Origin: Acidobacteriota bacterium
GTDB lineage: Bacteria; Acidobacteriota; Blastocatellia; Pyrinomonadales; Pyrinomonadaceae
Length of the DNA stretch: 64,000 bases
Reading direction: 5' to 3'
NCBI GenBank assembly: GCA_029557535.1
Contig: JAKQII010000013.1
Span: 1 to 64,000 of the forward strand
Shown one piece after another: positions 8,308 to 15,905 of the stretch. Under the pieces are notes generated by a model. That model saw only the letters and a program-made list of their open reading frames with translations, did no database searches and was not told the origin of the DNA. The position numbers and the translations under genes were made by a program. How positions within the stretch are numbered: position 1 is the stretch's first letter; every line of letters starts with the position of its first letter.

Positions 8308-8646
8308 AGATTTCTGATATTTGCCGAATTTCTCAAAATTCGCAACCGGTCGGTGGCAACGCCGGGTTGTGTCCCCGAAATACGCGAAAGACCGTCCAGT
8401 CCTGATCTTAGAGTTGGACATTTTTGCCCGCGAAATCCGCAAGAAACGCGAAAATCTCTTCGGTTGTCTGTCGGTTTGCCATATCGTTTCGGGTTGCCCG
8501 TCCGGATCACGAGTGTTGCGAAGAAGCGGCTTACTGTCGCGATTGATCAAACATCACACATCCGGACGAGATCTTGAAAGACGGACGTTTTCGCGTATTT
8601 GGCGTGTTTCGCGGGAAATAATTGCGCAGTCCCGTTTGAAGGCGAT
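8308..8646. repeat. Gene-free spacer with a dispersed inverted repeat
   Basis: No credible gene. Two opposite copies of a ~29-bp module rich in TTTTCGCG...TTTCGCGGG lie at 8427-8456 (minus) and 8587-8615 (plus). The stretch 8536-8625, from a GTCGCGATTGATCAAA box to the TTTCGCGGGAA box, recurs with about the same layout at 15808-15898. In both places it sits just 3' of a minus-strand gene, so it may be transcribed as a 3' hairpin. Confidence 0.6.
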
Positions 8647-8934
8647 TCAGGCGTGCTTCTTTTCGGCCTCGTTGACCATCGTTTGCAGGAAATACTCCAT
8701 TCCCTCGATCTCGAATCCATGATCGCGAACAAGTTTAATGAGGATCGGGGCGCCTTCGCTGTCGAGGAAATCGAGATCGGAAAGATCGAACGCGATCTTG
8801 CGGTCGCTGGTCCCGCGCAGGTCCAGTGCGATGCGTTCGAGCAGCGCCGCGTCTTCCGCGGTCATCGAACCCTCGACCCGCAGCACGGATTTTCCGCGGG
8901 TCTCGTCTTCGATTTCGGTGATCGTTGTTGGCAT
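8647..8934 (-). CDS. STAS-domain protein (anti-sigma-factor-antagonist-like)
   Basis: A 95-residue single STAS domain. The core IAFDLSDLDFLDSEGAPILI carries Ser59 in the place where SpoIIAA/RsbV-type proteins are phosphorylated by an anti-sigma kinase. N-terminal strands are SVLRVEGSMTAEDAALLERI. Known family members switch partners with a kinase or anti-sigma factor; no such partner is encoded nearby, so the role is open. It is a single gene flanked by repeat-rich spacers on both sides, and the start ATG at 8934 has no competing upstream start. Confidence 0.8.
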   Translation of the reverse strand: MPTTITEIEDETRGKSVLRVEGSMTAEDAALLERIALDLRGTSDRKIAFDLSDLDFLDSEGAPILIKLVRDHGFEIEGMEYFLQTMVNEAEKKHA

Positions 8935-9577
8935 TGCGTCTATCGTAATCCAAAGATTTCGTTTGTCAATACGATTTTGGTTCCAAATGGTTTAATAAAC
9001 ACGGACCGCAGCCTTGAATTGCCCGGCCGCGGATCACGCGGATCAACTCGGATTGCACGATACGAAGTATTCCCGGCGAAGAACTCGAAACTGTCAGTCC
9101 GTCAGTTGTTTTCGATGTTTGATCAATCGCGACGGTAATCGGCCTCTCGCAACAAATCTCGTACTCCTGATCTGGGATCAACACAGATGCGCTAGGGACT
9201 CTGGCCGCGATTGCGTAAAAGATCGCGAGATTTGCTCCGAATGTGTCCGGGCAGGAGAAATCACTTCGCAGCATTTTTCCAGAAACGCTCTGCGAAATAT
9301 CTGCTTCGAACCATTTGAACATTGAAACTTCGCGACCTTGCGTCTTGGCGGGAAAACCCGACCGCTGGCCTAAGGACCCAATGTTCCCGCAAAGGCGCGA
9401 AGGCGCAAAGATCCAGGGCAAACAATTCATCGCTTCGAATACTTCGTTCGGTATCAACAAGAAACGAATCCGGGCAATTCGCCCGGATCCCCGACCAAGA
9501 AAAGAACCGCGGACCCGCAATGCGAATCCGCAGTTTTTCTCCGTTTGACCCACCCCGTGTTCGTTCAGCCCAACTTA
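8935..9577. repeat. 643-bp gene-free spacer with dispersed repeats
   Basis: Open frames here are low-complexity and I do not accept them. Near 9120-9136 lies an inverted copy of the GATCAATCGCGAC box seen at 8536 and 15808. An imperfect 25-bp inverted repeat has arms at 9328-9352 (CTTCGCGACCTTGCGTCTTG...) and 9386-9410 (CCCGCAAAGGCGCGAAGGCG...). Its false translation SRKGAKAQR is, from memory, common in repeat-rich bacterial genomes. The rest shows nothing I can name. Confidence 0.55.
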
Positions 9578-10120
9578 TCAGTCCTCAAAGCCGCCGCCGA
9601 AACCCCTCGGGCCGTCGGGTCCGCCGAACGGACGACGTCCGCCCGGACCGGGCATACGATCCTTGAAGCGCTCTTCCATCTGCGTCTTGAATTCCGCTGC
9701 CTTCGTCCGCTGCTCCGGCGTCAGGACCGCAAAGATCGCGGCCTTCGTCTTTTCTTTCTCGACGATCAATTGCCTGGTCGTCTCGGCCTGCGCGGCGGCG
9801 ATCCGGTTGACTTCGGCTTCATTGAACGTGCCGTCCGTCCCGAGGTCCTTGATCGCGTCGTGGTTCGTCTTAAGCGACCCCATCAGCGGCTGAACGCGCG
9901 TCTTCGAGTCTTCGAGAATACCCTTGATCTGCGTCTTCTGCTCTTCGCTCAACCCGAGCTTTTCCGCCATGCGGAGAAGACCCGGTCCGCCCTGACCGAA
10001 TCCGCGACCAAATCCCTTACCGAACGGGCGTCCGTCACCGGCGCCCTTCTGCGCGAAAATGAACACGGCTCCCGTGGCCACGAGCGCGACTCCCAAAATT
10101 GCGATGATGATCTTTTTCAT
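9578..10120 (-). CDS. Spy/CpxP-family periplasmic protein
   Basis: A 180-residue exported protein: a signal peptide or N-terminal anchor (MKKIIIAILGVALVATGAVF), then a Gly/Phe-rich linker (residues ~27-48). A mostly helical region follows with LSEEQKTQIKGILED and the LTxxQ-type motif LTPEQRTK, typical of Spy and CpxP. These proteins act as periplasmic chaperones or as negative regulators of CpxA. The tail is Gly/Pro/Arg-rich. The start at ATG 10120 follows AAGGAGACGTT. It is divergent from the two-component genes at 10274, the same arrangement as cpxP/cpxRA in enterobacteria, and shares the GTAAA boxes in between. Confidence 0.82.
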   Translation of the reverse strand: MKKIIIAILGVALVATGAVFIFAQKGAGDGRPFGKGFGRGFGQGGPGLLRMAEKLGLSEEQKTQIKGILEDSKTRVQPLMGSLKTNHDAIKDLGTDGTFNEAEVNRIAAAQAETTRQLIVEKEKTKAAIFAVLTPEQRTKAAEFKTQMEERFKDRMPGPGGRRPFGGPDGPRGFGGGFED

Positions 10121-10217
10121 AACGTCTCCTTGATTGCTTCTGTATGGCTTTTTTTCAGCCTTCACTACATAAGACGATTTTCCGGGACGCCCGAACGTCA
10201 ATTTATCGCGACGTTGT

Positions 10218-10264
10218 GTAAAGAAATGTAAAACCTTGGACGCATCTTCGTAAACTGGCGTAAA
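10218..10264 (+). promoter_or_regulatory. Two CpxR-box-like GTAAA-N5-GTAAA direct repeats
   Basis: Box 1 is GTAAA GAAAT GTAAA (10218-10232) and box 2 is GTAAA CTGGC GTAAA (10250-10264). Each is a perfect match to the known enterobacterial CpxR consensus GTAAA-N5-GTAAA. Half-site starts are 10, 22 and 10 bp apart, so all four face the same side of the helix. They lie between the Spy/CpxP-like gene and the response-regulator start (10274), as expected for autoregulation of both. Confidence 0.65.
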
Positions 10265-10273
10265 ATCAAGGCG

Positions 10274-10966
10274 ATGGACAAGATCCTGATCATCGACGAC
10301 GACGAGGAATTGTGCGTTCTGGTTGCCGAGTATCTCTCCGTTGAAGGCTTCGAATCGGAAGCGGTCCACGACGGCGAGGCGGGACTGAAGGCCGCACTCA
10401 CCGGCGACTACGGGATCGTCATTCTCGATGTCATGCTGCCGAAAAAGAACGGATTCGATATCTTGCGGGATCTTCGCAAGGAATCGACCGTTCCGGTACT
10501 GATGCTCACCGCGCGAGGCGACGACATGGAACGCATCGTCGGACTTGAGATCGGCGCCGACGACTATCTCGGCAAACCGTTCAACCCGCGTGAGCTCGTC
10601 GCCCGCCTGCGCGCGATCCTGCGCCGGGTGCGGGCCGAAAGTGAGCCAAAGGCGGCGGCGCCGGAGACGCTCGCGGTCGATGATCTCGAGGTCTCGCTCG
10701 GGGCCCGCTCGGTCAGGATCAACGGCGAGGAAGTGAGCTTGACGTCGGTCGAATTCGATCTGCTGGCAGCGCTCGCGGAAGACGCGGGCAAGATCGTGAA
10801 GAAGGACGAACTCAGTGTAAAGGTCCTTGGGCGCACGCTTTCGCCGTTCGATCGCAGTCTCGACATGCACATCAGCAATCTGCGGAAAAAGCTCGGCGCC
10901 CGTTCCGACGGTGGCGAACGCATCAAAACCGTTCGGTCAGTCGGCTACATTTACACGGTCGGATAG
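10274..10966 (+). CDS. cpxR: OmpR-family response regulator, CpxR-like
   Basis: A 230-residue DNA-binding response regulator. The receiver domain (residues 1-~118) has the acidic pocket D8-D9-D10, phospho-acceptor D52 (ILDVMLP), T79 and K101 (LGKPF). The C-terminal winged helix (~130-228) has the usual SLTSVEFDLLAAL and the ending KTVRSVGYIYTVG. The name CpxR rests on the neighbours and on the GTAAA boxes just upstream, not on sequence alone. The kinase gene starts 3 bp after its stop codon, so the two form an operon. Box 2 ends 9 bp before the start codon, which suggests self-repression or a very short leader. Confidence 0.9.
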   Translation: MDKILIIDDDEELCVLVAEYLSVEGFESEAVHDGEAGLKAALTGDYGIVILDVMLPKKNGFDILRDLRKESTVPVLMLTARGDDMERIVGLEIGADDYLGKPFNPRELVARLRAILRRVRAESEPKAAAPETLAVDDLEVSLGARSVRINGEEVSLTSVEFDLLAALAEDAGKIVKKDELSVKVLGRTLSPFDRSLDMHISNLRKKLGARSDGGERIKTVRSVGYIYTVG

Positions 10967-10969
10967 GAG

Positions 10970-12346
10970 ATGAATCTCTTTTTCAAGATCTTTTTGTGGT
11001 TCCTTGCCGCGATGGCGATGATGGTCGGCGTCGCGCTCTTTTTCACGTGGACGCTGCAAAGCGATCCGTTCATATCGCGTTTTCAGGGGATCGCACGCAA
11101 TCAGGTCAGGAATCATGCCGGCACCGCGGCCCAGATCTATGAGTCTGACGGACTTCGGGGCGTTCAGGAGTTTCTCGACCGTATCGGCGGTTCGGAGCCG
11201 ATACGCGAGGTCGGCCTCGTCGATGAGAGCCGGGATCTTGTGGTCAACAACGGGATCACGAATCATCGTCACGACGATCTTGTCGAACGCGCTTTCGCGA
11301 GCGGTGAGACCGAAGCTTCGTTCACCGGTACGCCGGAAGTGGTTTTCGCGAAAAGCCTGCAACTGAAGGACGGGCGACGTTTCGTGCTGCTCGCCGTTTG
11401 GAACCGCGTGGTTCCGCCGCCTTTCCTTGGCGAACCGCGTCTCCGTTATCTGCGTCTGCTAGGTCTTTTCTTGACCGCGATGCTCGTTTGCTATGTCCTC
11501 GCGAAGTACCTCTCGTCGCCGATCGTCAAGCTGTCGCAAGCGACCCGCGAACTGGCGGCCGGAAACCTCTCGACGCGCGTCGCCGACAAGATCGGAAAAC
11601 GCCGGGACGAATTTGCCAAGCTTGCGGCCGATTTTGACGAGATGGCGGAACGGATCGAGACTCTCGTGACGAGCGAGAAGCGCCTGACGCGCGACATTTC
11701 GCATGAACTCCGCTCGCCGCTGGCCCGCATGAACGTTGCGCTTGAACTTGCGAAACAAAAAGCGACGCCAGAAAATCTGCCGAACCTCAACCGGATCGAG
11801 ACCGAATCTGAGAGGTTGAACGAGATGATCGGGCGCTTGCTGACGCTGTCGCAGCTTGAAAGCGGATCGATGAACGTCTCGATGGTCAAGCTCGACCTTT
11901 CGCGGCTCGTTCGAGACATCGTTGAAGACGCTGAATTCGAAGCGACGGCAAGAGGGAAGTCGGTGAAGGCCGAAACGATCGACGATTGCCGGATCGTCGG
12001 GAACGAGAATCTCTTGCGAAGCGCGATCGAGAACGTCGTCCGCAACTCTGTGCGCTATACGGCGGATGGGACGTGCGTGGATGTCAGCCTCGCCGTCGTC
12101 GGATCATTTGCCGAGATCGCCGTCGAGGATCACGGCGGCGGCGTCCCAGATGAGGAACTCGACAACCTTTTCCGACCGTTCTATCGTCTTGCGGAAGCGC
12201 GGGAACGCCGGTCCGGCGGCGCGGGGCTCGGACTCGCGATCGCCCGTCGCGCGGTGCTTGCGCACAACGGGACGATCTCCGCGTCAAACAAGAACAGTGG
12301 ATTAAGGGTTTCGATCAAACTGCCCCTGAGCGCCGCGCGTCAATGA
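10970..12346 (+). CDS. cpxA: Sensor histidine kinase, CpxA-like
   Basis: A 458-residue inner-membrane kinase: TM1 at residues ~5-27, a periplasmic sensor of ~120 residues, TM2 near 160-180, and a HAMP segment (SSPIVKLSQATRELAAGNLS). The H-box has H245 (DISHELRSPLARM), followed by N-box ENVVRNSVRY, G1 EDHGGGVPDEE and G2 GGAGLGLAIA. It should phosphorylate the regulator encoded directly upstream, in response to envelope damage sensed with the Spy/CpxP-like protein. The last 32 bp overlap the convergent membrane-protein gene. Confidence 0.92.
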   Translation: MNLFFKIFLWFLAAMAMMVGVALFFTWTLQSDPFISRFQGIARNQVRNHAGTAAQIYESDGLRGVQEFLDRIGGSEPIREVGLVDESRDLVVNNGITNHRHDDLVERAFASGETEASFTGTPEVVFAKSLQLKDGRRFVLLAVWNRVVPPPFLGEPRLRYLRLLGLFLTAMLVCYVLAKYLSSPIVKLSQATRELAAGNLSTRVADKIGKRRDEFAKLAADFDEMAERIETLVTSEKRLTRDISHELRSPLARMNVALELAKQKATPENLPNLNRIETESERLNEMIGRLLTLSQLESGSMNVSMVKLDLSRLVRDIVEDAEFEATARGKSVKAETIDDCRIVGNENLLRSAIENVVRNSVRYTADGTCVDVSLAVVGSFAEIAVEDHGGGVPDEELDNLFRPFYRLAEARERRSGGAGLGLAIARRAVLAHNGTISASNKNSGLRVSIKLPLSAARQ

Positions 12347-12713
12347 ACGACTTCACGCTCAATGCGACGAATGCGAGACAGATCAACGACGTGACGATCT
12401 GAGAGAATGTCGCGAGCGGGCGTTCCGCGGTTCCTCCGAGCAACGCTCCGATCTTCAGGAAACTCGAAACGGTTGCGACGAAGCCGAGCAGTCCCACGAG
12501 CACGGCGGCGTGCATCAGGTGTTTTCGCAGATTCTCCTTGCTCTTCGCGACAACTCCGAGCGCCAAGAGAATGACTCCGAGAACCGCCGGGATCAACGCG
12601 GTCACGACCTTCGCTACCGGCTCGCCGGCGGGAAGCGTCGACGCCGCGTACCCAAATCCGCCCAAACCCAAGAGGATCAGCAGGATCCCGAAAGTGATTG
12701 CTGTTGATGGCAT
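12315..12713 (-). CDS. Small four-TM membrane protein of unknown function
   Basis: 132 residues with four hydrophobic segments: AITFGILLILLGLGGFGYA, ALIPAVLGVILLALGVV, AAVLVGLLGFVATVSSF and a last one near IVTSLICLAFVALSVKSF. A short basic loop (KSKENLRKHLMH) lies between helices 2 and 3. I do not recognise a family with certainty. It is the last gene of a minus-strand run (CocE, TPR lipoprotein, this gene), 20 bp after the TPR gene, and its 3' end overlaps that of the histidine kinase by 32 bp. Confidence 0.75.
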   Translation of the reverse strand: MPSTAITFGILLILLGLGGFGYAASTLPAGEPVAKVVTALIPAVLGVILLALGVVAKSKENLRKHLMHAAVLVGLLGFVATVSSFLKIGALLGGTAERPLATFSQIVTSLICLAFVALSVKSFIDARRSGAV

Positions 12714-12733
12714 AAGATCTTCCCCAATTCGTA

Positions 12734-13318
12734 TTATTCGCCCATTTCGGACCGCAGCTTATCGGCAAAGTCCTTGTTGAGCGAATCCAGTTTCTTGAGT
12801 TGCTGACGGGCCGCGATCTTGTTGCCAAGCTTGACGTAAGTTCGACCCATGTTGAAATAGGCTTCGGCATTGTTCGGCTCGTAGCCCGGAATTTTGCCGT
12901 ATTCAACAATCGCATTGTCGAACCGGCCAAGATCGAAATAGACGTCGCCGAGCGCCTTCAGTTTCTCGACCGATTTGTAATCGAGCTTTGCGGCCTCCCG
13001 AAGCGGCGCCACCGCCGAAGCTTTGTCCTTTTTGGCGATATAGACCTTCCCGAGAAGGTACTGGGCTTCGGCGTTTTTGGGTTCTTTCGAGACGATCTCT
13101 TTGAGCGCCGATTCAGACTTGTCGAAGTTCTTCGCCTCGAAATCGCGACGTGCTTCCTCGACCGTCGACGTGCTGACCGTTTGTCCGGACGGCGATGAAA
13201 CCGTCGAAACCGTCGACGACGGGGAAGCCGACGTCGGTTTCCGTTCGGCTTGTTTCGCCGAGTAGCAGGCCACGGAACCGATCGCCGCGACTGTCAAAAC
13301 GAGATGAAGTTTTGTCAT
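12734..13318 (-). CDS. TPR-repeat lipoprotein
   Basis: 194 residues with a lipobox (GSVA-C18) and a Ser/Thr-rich linker to about residue 50. TPR-type helices follow: ARRDFEAKNFDKSESALKEI, AEAQYLLGKVYIAKKDKASA, LGDVYFDLGRFDNAIVEYGK and AEAYFNMGRTYVKLGNKIAA. It is probably an envelope lipoprotein that holds other proteins together; no catalytic motif is present. Its start is 1 bp from the stop of the CocE-type hydrolase gene, so the two are almost certainly translated from one message. Confidence 0.85.
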   Translation of the reverse strand: MTKLHLVLTVAAIGSVACYSAKQAERKPTSASPSSTVSTVSSPSGQTVSTSTVEEARRDFEAKNFDKSESALKEIVSKEPKNAEAQYLLGKVYIAKKDKASAVAPLREAAKLDYKSVEKLKALGDVYFDLGRFDNAIVEYGKIPGYEPNNAEAYFNMGRTYVKLGNKIAARQQLKKLDSLNKDFADKLRSEMGE

Positions 13319-13319
13319 T

Positions 13320-15248
13320 CTATTTTATGATCCTCAATCTGATTCCCGAAGGATAGTTCGACGACCGATATACGCGCTCGGTCGCCTTCTGATAATCCGC
13401 CGTGGTTCCAACCTTGTAGTTCGGCATGAACTTCTGCGGGCTTCGCGCCACGAGCGGAAACCAAGTGCTCTGGATCTGAACCATGATCCGGTGCCCTTTC
13501 TTGAACGTGTGCGTCACGCCGGGCATCACGAAATTAAGCGGGGTCGGCGTATTCGGCTTCAGCGCTTCGGGCTTTTCGAACGAATTCCGAAACCTTGCCG
13601 GCATCGGCTCGCCGCGCAGGAGCATTTGGTAGCCACCCGGCTGGAAGACGCTCCACGCCGAGTTTTGCGGCGGTCTGAGACCCTGCGGGTATCGGTAATC
13701 GTCAGGGAAAACATCGATTAGTTTGACGACGAAATCCGAGTCGGTTCCCGATGACGAAATGAAAAGGTTCGGCTCGATATCGCCTGCGACGGTAATGTCT
13801 TCTGTCAGGGGCTCGGTCTGATAAACGAGAACGTCCGGACGGGTCCCGGCGAACCGCTGGTCCTCGGTCATGAAATCGCGCGGATAGTTCTGCGTGATCT
13901 TCTGTGTGTACGGGACCGGGTTCATCGGGTCGGAAACGTATTCGTCGTACGCCACGGCGCGGCCGACCGGTTTCGTGAACGTCAGAGTCCCGGCCGCTCC
14001 GAGATAGATGGTCGTGGGGTTCGCATTCGGCGGATTGAAACCGTCGAACGAACGCCACTCATGGGAGCCGGTGTCGAACGCGTTGACTTCCTTGATCTTT
14101 GAAATGTCGCCCTCGCCTTTGAGGAAATGGTTGAAGAACGGGACTTCCAACTGCGTGCGGTAAAACTCTCCCGTCTTTTCTCCAAAATATGCGGTGCCGA
14201 GCCAATCGCCGTCGTTTCGCGACCAGCCCCCGTGGTCCCACGGGCCGACGACGAGCACATTGAACAGGATGTTCGGATTCTGGCGTTCGATGTGCCGGTA
14301 AGTATTTAGCGCGCCGTAGAGATCCTCGTTGTCGTACCAACCGCCGACCGTCATCGTCGCACACCCGACATTTTTGAGTTTCGGGAGGATGTTGCGGTCT
14401 TTCCAGAACTGATCGTAGTTCGGATGGGCCATCATCTGGTCCCAGAAATCGATCCGTTGTCCGATCGCCGTTTGGTAGTAGTCGGCGACCTCTTTGAGTC
14501 CGCCGAGCTGCATAAATATGTCGTAGCCGTCCGGGGAGTTGCGCCCCTTCCACGGCTTGAGGTAGCTTTGGCCGCTGCTCGTCGGCGTCGGCCGGAATTG
14601 GCCGAAACCGCTGAAGAACGAAAAGTTCTGGGTAAGGAAAAGCGCGCCGTTGTGATGCATGTCATCGCCGTGGAACCAGTCCGAGACTGGCGCCTGCGGC
14701 GAGCATGCCTTGAGCGCGGGATGCGAATCGATCGATCCCGCCGAGGTGTAAAATCCCGGATAGGAAATGCCGTAGGTTCCGACGTTTCCGTTGTTGTTGT
14801 CGACGTTTTTGACGAGCCAGTCGATCGTGTCGTAGGTGTCGGTCGACTCGTCGATCTTTGAATTGTCTGTATTGTCGATGTCCGGCCGGACATCCGCGAA
14901 CGTGCCTTCTGACATCCATTTTCCGCGCACGTCCTGGTAAACGAAGATATAGCCTTCCTTGGCGAACAGCGCGTCCGGACCGAGGCTCGGTTTGAACCTG
15001 TCCGCTCCGTACGGCGCGACGGTGTATGGAGTCCGGTTCAGCAGGATCGGGTATTTGCGCGATTTGTCCTTCGGCTCGTAGATCGACGTGAACAGCCTGA
15101 CGCCGTCCCGCACCGTAATGTAAACCTCGCGCTTGGTGTAGTTTTCCCTGATATAGGCGGAAAGTGCCGATTGCGGTTGGGCCTGGACCTGGAAATACGA
15201 AAAGACGATGGCAAGAACGAAAAGCGGAATGAACCTTTGGAACTTCAT
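13320..15248 (-). CDS. CocE/NonD-family (S15-type) hydrolase, secreted
   Basis: A 642-residue alpha/beta hydrolase with a cleavable signal (ending near VQAQ, residue 24). The catalytic serine is S162 in GTYGISYPGF, the acid is likely D306 in GGWYDNEDLYG, and the histidine is H339 in VVGPWDHGGW. The C-terminal beta-sandwich (from ~residue 400, PSDFVVKLIDVFPDD-like block, ending near MVQIQSTWFPLVARSP) is the X-Pro dipeptidyl-peptidase C domain. Known relatives cleave esters or amides such as acyl-peptides, glutaryl-7-ACA or cocaine; the substrate here cannot be read. First gene of a three-gene minus-strand run. Confidence 0.92.
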   Translation of the reverse strand: MKFQRFIPLFVLAIVFSYFQVQAQPQSALSAYIRENYTKREVYITVRDGVRLFTSIYEPKDKSRKYPILLNRTPYTVAPYGADRFKPSLGPDALFAKEGYIFVYQDVRGKWMSEGTFADVRPDIDNTDNSKIDESTDTYDTIDWLVKNVDNNNGNVGTYGISYPGFYTSAGSIDSHPALKACSPQAPVSDWFHGDDMHHNGALFLTQNFSFFSGFGQFRPTPTSSGQSYLKPWKGRNSPDGYDIFMQLGGLKEVADYYQTAIGQRIDFWDQMMAHPNYDQFWKDRNILPKLKNVGCATMTVGGWYDNEDLYGALNTYRHIERQNPNILFNVLVVGPWDHGGWSRNDGDWLGTAYFGEKTGEFYRTQLEVPFFNHFLKGEGDISKIKEVNAFDTGSHEWRSFDGFNPPNANPTTIYLGAAGTLTFTKPVGRAVAYDEYVSDPMNPVPYTQKITQNYPRDFMTEDQRFAGTRPDVLVYQTEPLTEDITVAGDIEPNLFISSSGTDSDFVVKLIDVFPDDYRYPQGLRPPQNSAWSVFQPGGYQMLLRGEPMPARFRNSFEKPEALKPNTPTPLNFVMPGVTHTFKKGHRIMVQIQSTWFPLVARSPQKFMPNYKVGTTADYQKATERVYRSSNYPSGIRLRIIK

Positions 15249-15905
15249 AATGTTGACTCTCGGAAGGGATTTGTACAGTTATTTTCACCTAATCGGATGG
15301 CAAAGACAAAGCCGAAGCATGAATCCGCGGAATCAGATGTTCCGGCTTCGCCTTTGGATAGCCCTCATCGTGCCGCAACGGAGTTGGCCGCGAAGGATAG
15401 ATGTTTCACGCAAAAGGACACCATCGCCAGTGCCGTTCGTGGATAAACGCGCCTTCGAGGGATCAGCTTTCGAACGAGATCGCGAGTTACGGATCGAAAG
15501 ACGCCAAAAGCGCAAAAACTCTTGAGTTGCTTAAACCCGGATAACGGATTAGCCGCTGATGAACGCGGATGACGCGGACAACCCATTAAGCCGGATGATG
15601 GCGAATTGCGATTTTGTCGCAATCGACGGCCTAAGTTCAATCAGGTCTACACTTTCTGCGCATATCCGCGTTATCTGCGTAATCCGCGGCGAGATCGATC
15701 AACGGCGTTGTGGAGCCGAAGTGTCTATTGCGCAATCTCGGTTAAAGTATGGGAAGTCGTATCCGGTTGCCGGTTTGATCATCAGCATTTCAAAGATGCG
15801 GCATCGTGTCGCAATTGATCAAAACCTCAAACATCCGGATAAGGCATTTCGAGAACATTGATTTTCGCGTGTTTGCCGCATTTCGCGGGAATAATTCCTT
15901 TTGAG
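15249..15905. repeat. 657-bp gene-free spacer with dispersed repeats
   Basis: No credible gene. Two opposite copies of a CCGCGGATNAACGCGGATNACGCGGA-like module lie at 15551-15580 (plus) and 15655-15690 (minus). At 15808-15898 lies the second copy of the repeat found at 8536-8625, again ending a few bases before the stop codon of a minus-strand gene. The remainder shows no promoter or RNA that I can support. Confidence 0.55.

Noticed and set aside
7315-8577. 420-codon plus-strand open frame opposite lpxD
   Set aside because: It is antisense to a clear lpxD and has no domain; long shadow frames are expected in GC-rich DNA.
8966-9553. 195-codon minus-strand frame in the repeat-rich spacer
   Set aside because: Its sequence comes from dispersed repeats (FAPSRLCG, FPAKTQGRE type) and has no start signal.
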